57,544 nt of DNA from Methanomassiliicoccales archaeon (lineage in GTDB: Archaea > Thermoplasmatota > Thermoplasmata > RBG-16-68-12 > SOIM01). A model generated the notes under the pieces. It was given only the letters and a program-made list of their open reading frames with translations. It was not told the origin of the DNA and did not search any database. Of the stretch, positions 43,899-53,307 are shown one piece after another (the first letter of the stretch is position 1; each line of letters starts with the position of its first letter). The translations under genes were made by a program, and so were the position numbers. Location: contig JAUVGH010000008.1 in the NCBI GenBank assembly GCA_030593885.1, positions 1-57,544 on the forward strand, in the 5' to 3' direction.

Positions 43899-45850
43899 AT
43901 GTGGTATGTCATTCTGTTTTGATGTACGGTTGGACGACCGTGGCCATTATCATGGTTGGTTTTGGTGTGGCCTGGCACATAACCCGGCGTGAGGTTGTCA
44001 ATATCGATCCAATAATACACATGATAATAGGAGTACTCCACCACCAAGTTCCCATCAGCGTCATCGTGCAGTGAATTCTCGTCGTAGAAGAACGGGAGGA
44101 TACAGAGCCCATTTGAATCCGTGCCATCAGCGGAATAATAGGTATATCCCAATGTAATGAAAGGTATTGGATACTGATAGAGTCCCTTGGCGTACTTGGA
44201 GGTATTCTCGACGATATATTCCCCCCCGCCTCCGAACTCATCCGGACAGAATACATAGTTCAGAGTATCCTTGTAGTCGCCATCGCCGTTGCCATCCGCC
44301 ATGTTGTTCATGAGCTTGATGCCAGCGTAGTTCAGGTAGATCTCCCTTGCATATATCTGTATGCAGACGCTGTTGGGCGTGGCACTGGGTTGACCGTATC
44401 CAACGTGGTATTGGGGCAGCATTGTGCGCCAATCTCCGTCTTCATCCGATACTAGGGAGAAGTAGGTGTGATAATAACCGAGAGCAGCGCCCTCGTATTT
44501 GTAGAAGGCGACGCCGAACTTCAACGGGAAGGTCTGGAACTGTCCATATAGTGAGTACACTGCCGTCCATCCGAATCCCCATGCAGGGACTGATGCGGTG
44601 AAGGTAAAGGAGGTGTACACCTTGCCCTTCATGGCCCAGGTGGTTGATATGTTATGGTACAGCAAAACGTAATCAAAGGTATCTCCATCGAAATTCCAAT
44701 CCCTGCGATCGGAGGATTCCGACGTGTAGCCAGGTGACATAATCTTCCCAGAATTTCTCGGATAAACCCCAACCACTCCCGAATTCACAACGTTCTCCCT
44801 GCAGTTGCTGCCCAAAGGATCAACTGAGTAATATGCGGCGACCCTATCAATCGCATCTCCATCCCCGTTCCAGTCATGTCCGTCATAATACTCATTGAGC
44901 TCGAAGCTGGTCACCACCCAGCCATCCTCCCGTTTGAAGGTGATGCCCATGTACAGCTGGGAGCCCGCGGCACAAATGCGATTCACAGGAGCTCTAGCAG
45001 GGAATCCCCGAGCGTCGATGTTTCCAACGTACATGTCATTCATGTCATTGTCCATCTCGGGGTTGGCGTTGACTTGATTTGAGGATTCATGAGCGTAGTA
45101 CGAGAAGAACTCGCCAGCAGCCTGGGGATACGTCAAGAAGCCTCTAATCTGATATCCCATCCATCTGGGAGAAACGAAGGCTCTCCACAGTTTGCTAACC
45201 TGAAGGTTGCTGTACCAATCGACATTGATGAGTAGATCACCATCGTCCCCTCCCGCATCAGCCATGCCTCCGGTCTCATAATATGTGATCTGGTCTGGAA
45301 TCATGTCGCAATTGACACCGCGGGCAGGGTCCCACTGCCAGTAGGTCTTCTCATCAATGCAGCCATCCCCATCATTGTCTATCCCATCCTCACCCCAGGG
45401 TCGATAGCTGAACCCGACGACCCACTGGATTTCACCGTCGCCGTTCTGATCACCTATCCAAGATTCGTGTGTGGCACCGACTGCGAAGTGTCCGACTCCA
45501 CCAGTAGCATCCATCGAGTTCCAGCCTCCTGGGTTGTGAGGAGGCGTGTACATGACGTCTGAAACATAGTGCGATCCCCAAGGCATATGGTCAGGTCCTG
45601 GGGGACTGCCGTCGTCGTGATATCTGGGATAGGGTCCTTCCACATATGTGAATGCTCCTTCAACATCCATCGTGGATGGTACGACCCCTTTCATCGCCTG
45701 ACTGTCCAATTCACTCTTGGCCATGAGGTAGCTATTCAAAGCGTTCATTTTGGATGGAGTTTCCGTATCGAGGTCAGTAGAAGCAACTGCACCAAAAGCC
45801 GTGGCGAGCATCGCGAATGAAGCAAGAACAACGGCAACCCTCCATTTCAT
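43895..45850 (-). CDS. Exported protein with EF-hand-like calcium loops
   Basis: 651 residues. Signal peptide MKWRVAVVLASFAMLATAFGAVA. At least five Asp-rich loops of DxNxDGDxxD type: DQNGDGEIQ, DNDGDGCID, DWNGDGDAIDRV, DWNFDGDTFDYV, DGNGDGDYKDTL, resembling dockerin or thrombospondin-3 calcium loops. The remainder is Tyr/Trp/Gly-rich and unrecognised, with no membrane anchor at the C-terminus. GAGGAGG precedes the ATG. A secreted enzyme or structural surface protein are both possible. Confidence 0.75.
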   Translation of the reverse strand: MKWRVAVVLASFAMLATAFGAVASTDLDTETPSKMNALNSYLMAKSELDSQAMKGVVPSTMDVEGAFTYVEGPYPRYHDDGSPPGPDHMPWGSHYVSDVMYTPPHNPGGWNSMDATGGVGHFAVGATHESWIGDQNGDGEIQWVVGFSYRPWGEDGIDNDGDGCIDEKTYWQWDPARGVNCDMIPDQITYYETGGMADAGGDDGDLLINVDWYSNLQVSKLWRAFVSPRWMGYQIRGFLTYPQAAGEFFSYYAHESSNQVNANPEMDNDMNDMYVGNIDARGFPARAPVNRICAAGSQLYMGITFKREDGWVVTSFELNEYYDGHDWNGDGDAIDRVAAYYSVDPLGSNCRENVVNSGVVGVYPRNSGKIMSPGYTSESSDRRDWNFDGDTFDYVLLYHNISTTWAMKGKVYTSFTFTASVPAWGFGWTAVYSLYGQFQTFPLKFGVAFYKYEGAALGYYHTYFSLVSDEDGDWRTMLPQYHVGYGQPSATPNSVCIQIYAREIYLNYAGIKLMNNMADGNGDGDYKDTLNYVFCPDEFGGGGEYIVENTSKYAKGLYQYPIPFITLGYTYYSADGTDSNGLCILPFFYDENSLHDDADGNLVVEYSYYHVYYWIDIDNLTPGYVPGHTKTNHDNGHGRPTVHQNRMTYHI

Positions 45851-46151
45851 TCCCTTTCCTCCTCAACGTTCATTTCCATGTTACAACCGATTCCCAAGCG
45901 GATCCTCGACGGCGGAGAGCGTTTCAATTGGGAGATTTCTGTCACACTTCCCTGGCTCGAGAGACTTGTTTTGCGAATCTTATCTCCCTCCTTCCGCCAT
46001 GCCCTCAAAGGGCATTCTCCCGATGCCAGAACCAATCTGTTATCCGGGATATATAAGTTCTTGCTCGATTTTAGACCTAAAGGGTCCTTTTGACGATGAC
46101 CCGGAAATCCTTATATCTTTGTGAACTATACCCTTCGCAAGAAGGGCACGG
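45851..46151. promoter_or_regulatory. Divergent promoter region
   Basis: GGATATATAAG (about 46037-46047) reads as a TATA box for the minus-strand gene at 45850, implying a long leader of about 165 nt. CCTTATATC (about 46109-46117) is a TATA for the small plus-strand gene at 46152. No ORF in the 300 bp is convincing. Confidence 0.5.
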
Positions 46152-46286
46152 ATGTATTGTAGCGAGAAGGACTGCAGGATATTCAAGAACATTCTTTTGG
46201 TATGCAGAGATTGTCCTATCTCGGATTCTGAACCAGTGAAACCTCTGGTCGAAGAAGTCCCTGGCGAGCTCGAGATCGCTGAGTAG
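46152..46286 (+). CDS. Small cysteine-rich protein, 44 residues
   Basis: MYCSEKDCRIFKNILLVCRD, CPISD, then an acidic tail EVPGELEIAE. Four cysteines arranged C-x4-C-x9-C-x2-C suggest a zinc-binding fold. A good TATA box (CCTTATATC) lies about 40 nt upstream. It ends 3 nt from the convergent M29-like gene. No family recognised. Confidence 0.55.
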   Translation: MYCSEKDCRIFKNILLVCRDCPISDSEPVKPLVEEVPGELEIAE

Positions 46287-46288
46287 AT

Positions 46289-47380
46289 CTAGATCGTGAA
46301 CTTCCCGTTCTTTACGACCACCTTTCCGTCCAGCTCCACCGTCGCCTTGGCCATGGTCCCAGCGGTCTCATAATCGGACTTGTTCTTGCCGCCGATGCCC
46401 ACGTTCCCTCCGATGCCTACGGTCACAGCTCCGTTGGCTATCGTGTTCATCAGGAACCCGGTCTTCGCCTTGGGGTTGATCCCGATCCCGAAGTAACCTA
46501 TCCTGTCCTTGTCGCCGTGTCCGTTGTCGTAGAAGTCCTTCAATGCCCTCACATTGCTGGAGGCCTGGAACTTGATGAGCTTTCCCTTCTTGAACGTCCA
46601 CTTCATGTTCTTTACCAGTTTCCCGGTGCTGGGCTGGGGCACATCGAACACGACGGTTCCCTCCGAACTGTTCTCCAGTGGTGCAACTCCTACCTCGCCG
46701 GATGGCAATGTGACGAATGTATTGCCCTTCTTGATGTCCGCATCGCTGAGTATGCCGTCGTAGGTGAAGACATTCCTCTTGCCCAGCCTGAATGTCAGGT
46801 CGGTTCCCTGCTTTGAGGTGATGTGAACCTTCTTCGCCTTGGACAGTCTGCTGGCCAGCTTCTTGCCGAATGTTGCCATCTTCTTGGGGCTTGCGCTCAT
46901 CGAATCGGTCACATTGCGCATCCAGGCGTTGTATGGGAACCCGTAGACTTTGGCCCTTTGAGGAGTGACCATTCCCAGTGGAAGATATGCGGATCTGATA
47001 CCTTTCTTCCTGGATTTCTCGAAGTGCCCTGCCTCTCCTTCGAAGAGCGCAGAGTACTTGTCACTGGGGATCGTCTTCATCGGTCCAGGGTCCTCCGGTC
47101 CGCCGATGAAAATGTTCACGTCGGTGTACTCCGCCAGGCCCAGGCAATGGGCCGATGTGACCTTCAGGTTGGATTTCGGAAGGACTTTCAGGTGACCGTA
47201 AAAGACGTCGTCGGTGTCCAGCGTCATCAGGACGTCGGCGCCTTTCTTGAAGCATTCCATTGCGAGTGCGTTCGCCATGTCTATCGTGTGTTGATACGTG
47301 CTTACTACTACCACATCTGTCTTCTTTATTCTCAAACTCTCATTCACAAGCGTTTTTGCCATTTCGTCTACAATTTTCAT
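46289..47380 (-). CDS. M29 (aminopeptidase T)-like protein, metal ligands incomplete
   Basis: 363 residues from the ATG giving MKIVDEMAKTLVNESLRIKK (23 in-frame codons upstream look non-coding; TATA-like CCTTAATATC is at about 47418-47427). Fold matches M29/leucyl aminopeptidases: HCLGLAEYTDVNIFIGGPEDP, LPSGEVGVAPLENSSEGTVVFD with the first metal glutamate and GYFGIGINPKAK. In active enzymes the following region has a conserved His and an HxD pair; here it reads AVTVGIGGNVGIGGKNKSDYE, with no histidine. It is probably not a normal metallopeptidase. Confidence 0.75.
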   Translation of the reverse strand: MKIVDEMAKTLVNESLRIKKTDVVVVSTYQHTIDMANALAMECFKKGADVLMTLDTDDVFYGHLKVLPKSNLKVTSAHCLGLAEYTDVNIFIGGPEDPGPMKTIPSDKYSALFEGEAGHFEKSRKKGIRSAYLPLGMVTPQRAKVYGFPYNAWMRNVTDSMSASPKKMATFGKKLASRLSKAKKVHITSKQGTDLTFRLGKRNVFTYDGILSDADIKKGNTFVTLPSGEVGVAPLENSSEGTVVFDVPQPSTGKLVKNMKWTFKKGKLIKFQASSNVRALKDFYDNGHGDKDRIGYFGIGINPKAKTGFLMNTIANGAVTVGIGGNVGIGGKNKSDYETAGTMAKATVELDGKVVVKNGKFTI

Positions 47381-47511
47381 TCCACTTCCCCCGCTAGTTG
47401 GTGAATTGAATATAGAGATATTAAGGCTTTGGGGGGGTGGGTGAAACAAAGACGTGCAACGATAGCCACTAACCCAATTTTCTTATACAATCAAGATATG
47501 AAGAAGGAACA

Positions 47512-48798
47512 ATGCTCGATATCAAACTGATCAGGGAGTCCCCAGACATCGTCCGCAAGGACCTCGAGAAGAGGCAGGACGATGAGAAGATGAACCTCCT
47601 GGAGGAGATCATCAACTGGGACAAGGAATGGAGAGCACTCTTGGAGAAGCTGAACGCGGACAGGCAGAGAAGGAACGCGGTCTCCAAGGAGATCTCGGAG
47701 CTCAAGAAGAAGGGAGAGGACACCACAGCCCTGGTCAGCGAAGCATCAGAACTGCCCAAGAAGATCAAAGAACAGGAGGAGAAAGAATCCGAGCTCAAGA
47801 AGAAGATAGACCTCGGCCTGATGAGATTGCCCAATATCCTTCACGAGACCGTTCCCATCGGAACAGACGACAGCGACAACGTCGAGGAGAGGAAATGGGG
47901 GGAGATAAGGGAGGTCGATTTCGATCTGGTTTCTCACGCCGAACTCATGGAGAGCCTCGGGATAGCCGATTTTGACCGGGCTGCGAAGATCGCTGGCGCC
48001 GGTTTCGTGTTCATGATGGGCGACCTGGTAAGACTGGACCAGGCATTGATCAATCTGGCTTTGGATTACCTGACCGAAGAAGGATATGTTCCTGTTGAGC
48101 CCCCGTTCATGATGAGGCGCAGGGCGTACGAAGGTGTTACTGACCTGGCGGATTTTGAAGAAGTGATGTACAAGATAGAGGGCGAGGATGAGTATCTAAT
48201 CGCCACCTCGGAACATCCTATCGGCGCCATGTACATGGACGAGATAATCGACGAGGATGTCCTTCCGTTGAAATACGTCGGTCTGAGCACCAACTTCAGG
48301 CGGGAGGTCGGAGCGCACGGTCTGGACACAAAAGGCCTCTTCAGAATGCACCAGTTCAACAAGGTGGAGCAGTTCATCTTCTGCGTACCCGAGGAATCAT
48401 GGCACTTCCACGAGGAGCTCATAAGCAACGCGGAGGCGCTGTTCCAGATGTTGAAGATCCCATACAGGATCGTGAACGACTGCACCGGAGATATCGGGAC
48501 CGTAGCCGCGAAGAAGTACGACCTGGAAGCGTGGTCGCCCAGGCAGAACAAGTACGTGGAGGTCGTCTCGTGTTCCAACTGCACCGACTACCAGGCAAGA
48601 AGGCTGAACATCAGGGTCGGCAAGGTGGGCGGGGACAAGAGGATACTGCACACGCTCAACAGCACAGCAATAGCAACCTCAAGAGCGCTGGTCGCCATCC
48701 TGGAGAACAACCAGGAAGCGGACGGAAGCGTCACCATACCAGATGTCCTGAAACGCTACATGAACAACCAGGAAACGATAGAACCAAAAAAACAATAA
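47512..48798 (+). CDS. serS: Seryl-tRNA synthetase (common type)
   Basis: 428 residues. N-terminal coiled-coil arm (MLDIKLIRESPDIVRKDLEKR to LKKKIDLGLMRLPN) that grips the tRNA-Ser extra arm, then class II motif 2 (LSTNFRREVGAHGLDTKGLFRMHQF) and motif 3 region (SNCTDYQARRLNIR, HTLNSTAIATSRALVAILEN). This is the widespread SerRS, not the rare methanogen form. TATA-like CTTATACAATC is at about 47480-47490. Confidence 0.97.
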   Translation: MLDIKLIRESPDIVRKDLEKRQDDEKMNLLEEIINWDKEWRALLEKLNADRQRRNAVSKEISELKKKGEDTTALVSEASELPKKIKEQEEKESELKKKIDLGLMRLPNILHETVPIGTDDSDNVEERKWGEIREVDFDLVSHAELMESLGIADFDRAAKIAGAGFVFMMGDLVRLDQALINLALDYLTEEGYVPVEPPFMMRRRAYEGVTDLADFEEVMYKIEGEDEYLIATSEHPIGAMYMDEIIDEDVLPLKYVGLSTNFRREVGAHGLDTKGLFRMHQFNKVEQFIFCVPEESWHFHEELISNAEALFQMLKIPYRIVNDCTGDIGTVAAKKYDLEAWSPRQNKYVEVVSCSNCTDYQARRLNIRVGKVGGDKRILHTLNSTAIATSRALVAILENNQEADGSVTIPDVLKRYMNNQETIEPKKQ

Positions 48799-48829
48799 CT
48801 CAAGATTTCATCTCCCTCCCGGTGACTTA

Positions 48830-50170
48830 GTGCTTACTTGTCCACTCGATTTTAGGTACGGCAGGGACGTGATGAAGGCCATTTTCGACGAGGAGAACTG
48901 GCTCTTCAAGCTGTTGCAGGTGGAGGCGGCCCTGGCACATGCTCACGCCGAGGTGGGGAACATACCCCAAGCGGACGCTGACAACATCGCGAACGCGGTC
49001 GCCAACAAGACGGTCAAGCTGGAGAGGGTGAAGGAGATAGAGAACGAGATCCGGCACGATCTGATGTCCGTTGTGAAGGCACTGGCGGAGCAGTCCGGGG
49101 AATCGGGGAAGTACGTTCACCTGGGCGCCACGAGCTACGATACCGAGGACACTGCGAGAGCGCTGCAGTTCAAGGAAGCGATACATTACATCAAAGAGGG
49201 TTTGCAGAAGTTGAAGATCGTTTTGGCAGAGCTGGCCGAGAAGCACAAGAGCACTGTGATGTTGGGGAGAACCCACGGGCAGTGGGCGGTTCCAATCACA
49301 TTCGGACTCAAGATTGCCGTCTACGCACTGGAGATCCACAGGCACATGACAAGACTGGATGAGATGGAGAAGAGGATCTACGTCGGCAAGATGAGCGGTG
49401 CGACGGGGACGGGTGCTGCATTCGGGCCCAGGGCGTTGGAGATTCAGCAAGCGGTCATGAACAAGCTTGGACTGGGCTATGAAGAGGCAACCACCCAGAT
49501 AGTCGGCAGGGACACATACGCCGAGTTCATCACCTGGTGTGCGAACGTCGCCTCATCGCTGGAAAAGTTCGCCACAGAGGTCAGGAACCTGCAGAGGAAC
49601 GAGATTGGTGAGGTCGCTGAGGCATTCGACGAAGAGAAGTTCGTGGGCAGTTCGACCATGGCCCAGAAGAAGAACCCAGAGACCAGCGAGAACATCTGCG
49701 GTCTGGCGAGGATCGTTAGAGGTTTCGTGGTCCCGACCTACGAGAACATCCCACTCTGGCATGAGAGAGATCTTACGAATTCCTCTTCCGAGAGGTTCAT
49801 CATCCCGCACGTTTGCATACTCACGGACGACATCCTGAACAAGATGATAGACGTCTTCTCCAACCTTTACGTGAACGAGAAGAGGATGCTGCAGAACATC
49901 GAAAGAACAAGAGGCCAGATAATGAGCGAGTCGGTGATGATAGCGCTCGCGAACAAGGGCGTGGACAGGCAAGAGGCACACGAAGAGATAAGGAAACTGG
50001 CGATGACCGCACAACAGAAGTGCGTCGATCTAAAGGAGATGCTGAACACAAGCGAGATGGTCAAAAGCAATCTGAGCTTCGAGGAACTGGATAGGGCTTT
50101 GGATCCAATGAATTACATCGGATCGTCAGTGCAGATAGTGGAGAACACACTGAATAGGATCAGGGACTAG
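48830..50170 (+). CDS. purB: Adenylosuccinate lyase
   Basis: 446 residues. Acts twice in purine synthesis (SAICAR to AICAR; adenylosuccinate to AMP). The N-terminus CPLDFRYGRDVMKAIFDEEN and the catalytic loop GSSTMAQKKNPETSENI identify the fumarate-lyase superfamily; HLGATSYDTEDTARALQF and GRTHGQWAVP fit PurB rather than argininosuccinate lyase. GTG start, 31 nt after serS. The ligase gene begins at the base after its stop, and purA follows. Confidence 0.93.
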   Translation: MLTCPLDFRYGRDVMKAIFDEENWLFKLLQVEAALAHAHAEVGNIPQADADNIANAVANKTVKLERVKEIENEIRHDLMSVVKALAEQSGESGKYVHLGATSYDTEDTARALQFKEAIHYIKEGLQKLKIVLAELAEKHKSTVMLGRTHGQWAVPITFGLKIAVYALEIHRHMTRLDEMEKRIYVGKMSGATGTGAAFGPRALEIQQAVMNKLGLGYEEATTQIVGRDTYAEFITWCANVASSLEKFATEVRNLQRNEIGEVAEAFDEEKFVGSSTMAQKKNPETSENICGLARIVRGFVVPTYENIPLWHERDLTNSSSERFIIPHVCILTDDILNKMIDVFSNLYVNEKRMLQNIERTRGQIMSESVMIALANKGVDRQEAHEEIRKLAMTAQQKCVDLKEMLNTSEMVKSNLSFEELDRALDPMNYIGSSVQIVENTLNRIRD

Positions 50171-51937
50171 ATGCTGATGCTGTATGAGGAGATCGTAGAG
50201 ATCTATGACAAGATTGCCAGGACGATGAAACGTCTTGAGATGACCGACCATCTTGTGGAGCTTTTTTCGAAGGTGGATCATGATGAGATCGGCCGGGTCG
50301 TGTATCTCACCCAGGGTAAGGTGTACCCGGATTTCATTCCTTATGAATTGGGGATCGCAGAGAAGATGGTCATCAAGGCTATAGCATCCACTTCAGGTTT
50401 GAGAGAAGGCGAGATCGAAGGATTGTGGAAAGAGAAGGGAGACATGGGTCACGTGGCGGAAGAGGCCATCGGCAAGAAGATCCAGACCACCCTGATCGGG
50501 ATGGCAGAGCTATCAGTGGAGAAGGTGTACGAGAACCTGGAGAAGGTCGCGAGAGCGTCAGGACCCCGGTCGCAGGACATCAAGATGAGGTATTTCTCGG
50601 ACCTACTGCACAACGCCAAACCAGTGGAGGCGAAATACATCACGCGCTCAGTAATGGGCAAGATGCGCCTGGGCGTGGCCGACATGACCCTGATAGATGC
50701 GCTTGCCATCACATTCGCCGAGAAGGAGCAAAGGGACGAGATAGAGAGGGCTTACAACGTCTGTTCGGACCTGGGAATGGTGGCTGAGACGCTGGCAAAG
50801 GAAGGACTGGAAGAGGTCAAGAAGATACATCTGAAGGTCGGTGTGCCGATAAGGGCCATGCTTGCGGAGAGGTTGCCAACGCTGGAGGCCATCCTGGAGA
50901 AGACGCAAGGGAAAGCTGCGTTCGAATTCAAGTACGACGGTCTGAGACTTCAAGCCCACATCAATCCGGATAAGGTGGAGCTGTTCTCCAGAAGGCTCGA
51001 GAACATGACCGACCAGTTCCCCGAGTTCAAGACGGAATTGAAGAATGTCTTCCAGGGCAAGGAAGCGATAATCGAAGGAGAATGTGTGCCAATTGACGTT
51101 AACACCGGCGCATTTCTACCGTTCCAAATAGTATCCCACAGAAGAGGAAGGAAATATGGTCTCAGAGAAGCTCAAGAGGATTATCCAGTTCACCTGGTCC
51201 TGTTCGACTGCCTTTACCTGGACGGGGAGGACCTCACGAACGAGCCCTACGAAAAGAGAAGGGAGCAACTGAAGAAAGCCATCAAACCCTCAGAAACCGT
51301 GATGTTCTCCGAGGTGCTGGTGACGGACGATCCAGGTGATGCGGAACGATTCTTCCTCCAGACCATTGAGGATGGGTCGGAGGGCCTCATCGCAAAGAGT
51401 CTCACTTCGGTCTACGTCGCCGGTTCAAGAGGCTGGAACTGGATCAAGTACAAGAAGGATTACCAGTCAGAGATGAGCGACACGGTGGACCTGGTGGTCG
51501 TTGGAGCGTTTGCCGGAAGGGGCAGGAGAGCTGGCACGTACGGCGCTTTGTTGATGGCCTCTTATGACGAGGATGAAGACAGGTTCAAGACCTTCTGCAA
51601 GCTGGGCAGCGGGTTCGATGACGAGATGTTGCTGGAGCTTCCAACGAGACTGGATGAGCACAAGTTGGAGAAAGTTCACGACAAAGTGGATTCCAGGATG
51701 AAGGCGGATTTCTGGTTCGAGCCTGCGCTTGTGCTGGAAGTTCTGGGGGCGGAGATCACCATCAGCCCGTCCCATACCGTGGCTTTGGATCTGAAGAAAG
51801 AAGGCGCCGGATTGGCGATTCGATTCCCGAGATTCACCAAATACAGGGATGATAAGGCGCCCACCGAGGCAACATCCGTGAAAGAACTGGTGAGTATGTA
51901 CGAATCTCAGTTGAAGAAGCTGGATCTGCAGAAGTAA
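50171..51937 (+). CDS. lig: ATP-dependent DNA ligase
   Basis: 588 residues. N-terminal DNA-binding domain, then nucleotidyltransferase motif I FEFKYDGLRLQAH (adenylated lysine), motif III LFSRRLENMTDQFPE, motif IV EGECV, motif V EGLIAKS and WIKYKKDY, and an OB domain. Seals nicks in replication and repair. The ATG is contiguous with the purB stop, so it is very likely co-transcribed with purB. A second ATG two codons later is an alternative start. Confidence 0.97.
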   Translation: MLMLYEEIVEIYDKIARTMKRLEMTDHLVELFSKVDHDEIGRVVYLTQGKVYPDFIPYELGIAEKMVIKAIASTSGLREGEIEGLWKEKGDMGHVAEEAIGKKIQTTLIGMAELSVEKVYENLEKVARASGPRSQDIKMRYFSDLLHNAKPVEAKYITRSVMGKMRLGVADMTLIDALAITFAEKEQRDEIERAYNVCSDLGMVAETLAKEGLEEVKKIHLKVGVPIRAMLAERLPTLEAILEKTQGKAAFEFKYDGLRLQAHINPDKVELFSRRLENMTDQFPEFKTELKNVFQGKEAIIEGECVPIDVNTGAFLPFQIVSHRRGRKYGLREAQEDYPVHLVLFDCLYLDGEDLTNEPYEKRREQLKKAIKPSETVMFSEVLVTDDPGDAERFFLQTIEDGSEGLIAKSLTSVYVAGSRGWNWIKYKKDYQSEMSDTVDLVVVGAFAGRGRRAGTYGALLMASYDEDEDRFKTFCKLGSGFDDEMLLELPTRLDEHKLEKVHDKVDSRMKADFWFEPALVLEVLGAEITISPSHTVALDLKKEGAGLAIRFPRFTKYRDDKAPTEATSVKELVSMYESQLKKLDLQK

Positions 51938-52008
51938 TTGTTAGTACCTTCGTCGTCGTCCGAAAAACTCATACACACCCCCAAGCATATCCGCCGGGAG
52001 ACAAAAGA

Positions 52009-53307
52009 ATGCCCGGAAGGATAGTTCTAGGTACCCAGTTCGGGGACGAGGGGAAGGGGAAGATAACCGATTATTGTGCGGAATCCGCCAGCATGATCGT
52101 GAGATTCCAGGGCGGCAACAACGCCGGCCATACGGTGAAGATAGGAGAAGAGGTCTACAAGTTCCATCTGCTGCCGAGCGGTGTCCTGAGGCCCGAGAAG
52201 CTCGCGGTGATCGGAAACGGTCTCGTCGTGGACCCGATAGTCCTGCTGCAGGAGGTCGACGAACTCAAGGAGAGGGGTTTCAAGGTCGACAATCTGAGAA
52301 TAAGCGACAGGGCCCAGGTCATAATGCCATATCACAAGATCATAGACGGATTGGAGGAGCAGGCGAAAGGGATGATGGCCGCCGGTACGACCATGAGGGG
52401 TATCGGTCCATGTTACACGGACAAGGTCGCGAGATGGGGCATAAGGATAGTAGATCTCATAGATGAAGAAGTCCTAAAGGCCAAGTTGACCAGTATCGTC
52501 CCCATGAAGCAGAAGATCATTCAGGCGTTTGGCGGTACGGAGCAGCTGGACGCCGAAGCCATATGGAACGAATATGCCGGATACGGCAGGCAGATCAGGG
52601 ACTACGTGCTGGACGCTTCGGTCCTCATCAACGCTGCGTTGAAAAGCGATGAGGAGGTTCTCTTCGAGGGTGCTCAAGGTACCCATCTGTGCATCGATTT
52701 CGGCATCTACCCGTTCGGAACGTCGTCCAACTGCGTTGCAGGGGCGGCGCTGACCGGCGCGGGTGTGGGACCTGGCAAGATACAGAAAGTAGTTGGAGTC
52801 ACGAAGGCCTATACATCAAGAGTTGGAACAGGACCCTTCCCGACAGAGCTGGATGATGAGGTCGGAGAGAGAATGAGGGAGAAGGGAGGAGAGTTCGGCA
52901 CCACGACGGGAAGACCGAGACGGTGCGGCTGGTTGGATTTGGTGATGGTCGGTCATTCGGCCAGGATCAATGCGCTCACGTCCCTCGCGGTGACCAAGAT
53001 AGATGTCCTGGGGGGCATGGGGAATATCAAGGTCTGCACCGAATACGAATACGACGGAGGCATCATCAGGGAATTCCCTGCCAACATGAGGATACTGTCC
53101 CAGTGCAAGCCCGTCTACAAGGAGTTCGACGGTTGGGATGAAAAGACGGACGAAGGGTGGACCGAGGCCGCCCAGATGGGTTATGACTTGCTGCCAGAAG
53201 ACATGAAGACGTATCTCAACTTCATGGAACATGAGCTGGAGGTCCCGGTGGGTATCGTGTCGGTCGGTCCAGCAAGGGCACAGACCATCATCAAGGGGCA
53301 GTTCTGA
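52009..53307 (+). CDS. purA: Adenylosuccinate synthetase
   Basis: 432 residues. GTP-dependent conversion of IMP and aspartate to adenylosuccinate. GTQFGDEGKGKI at the N-terminus is the nucleotide loop; NAGHTVKI, GTTMRGIGPCYTDK, GAQGTHLCIDFG and TTTGRPRRCGWLD are all present. With purB 3 kb upstream it completes IMP to AMP. It converges with ttuA, overlapping its stop by 17 nt. Confidence 0.97.
   Translation: MPGRIVLGTQFGDEGKGKITDYCAESASMIVRFQGGNNAGHTVKIGEEVYKFHLLPSGVLRPEKLAVIGNGLVVDPIVLLQEVDELKERGFKVDNLRISDRAQVIMPYHKIIDGLEEQAKGMMAAGTTMRGIGPCYTDKVARWGIRIVDLIDEEVLKAKLTSIVPMKQKIIQAFGGTEQLDAEAIWNEYAGYGRQIRDYVLDASVLINAALKSDEEVLFEGAQGTHLCIDFGIYPFGTSSNCVAGAALTGAGVGPGKIQKVVGVTKAYTSRVGTGPFPTELDDEVGERMREKGGEFGTTTGRPRRCGWLDLVMVGHSARINALTSLAVTKIDVLGGMGNIKVCTEYEYDGGIIREFPANMRILSQCKPVYKEFDGWDEKTDEGWTEAAQMGYDLLPEDMKTYLNFMEHELEVPVGIVSVGPARAQTIIKGQF

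Noticed and set aside
48830-50170. Argininosuccinate lyase
   Set aside because: The N-terminus and HLGATSYDTEDTARA match adenylosuccinate lyase, and purA is nearby.
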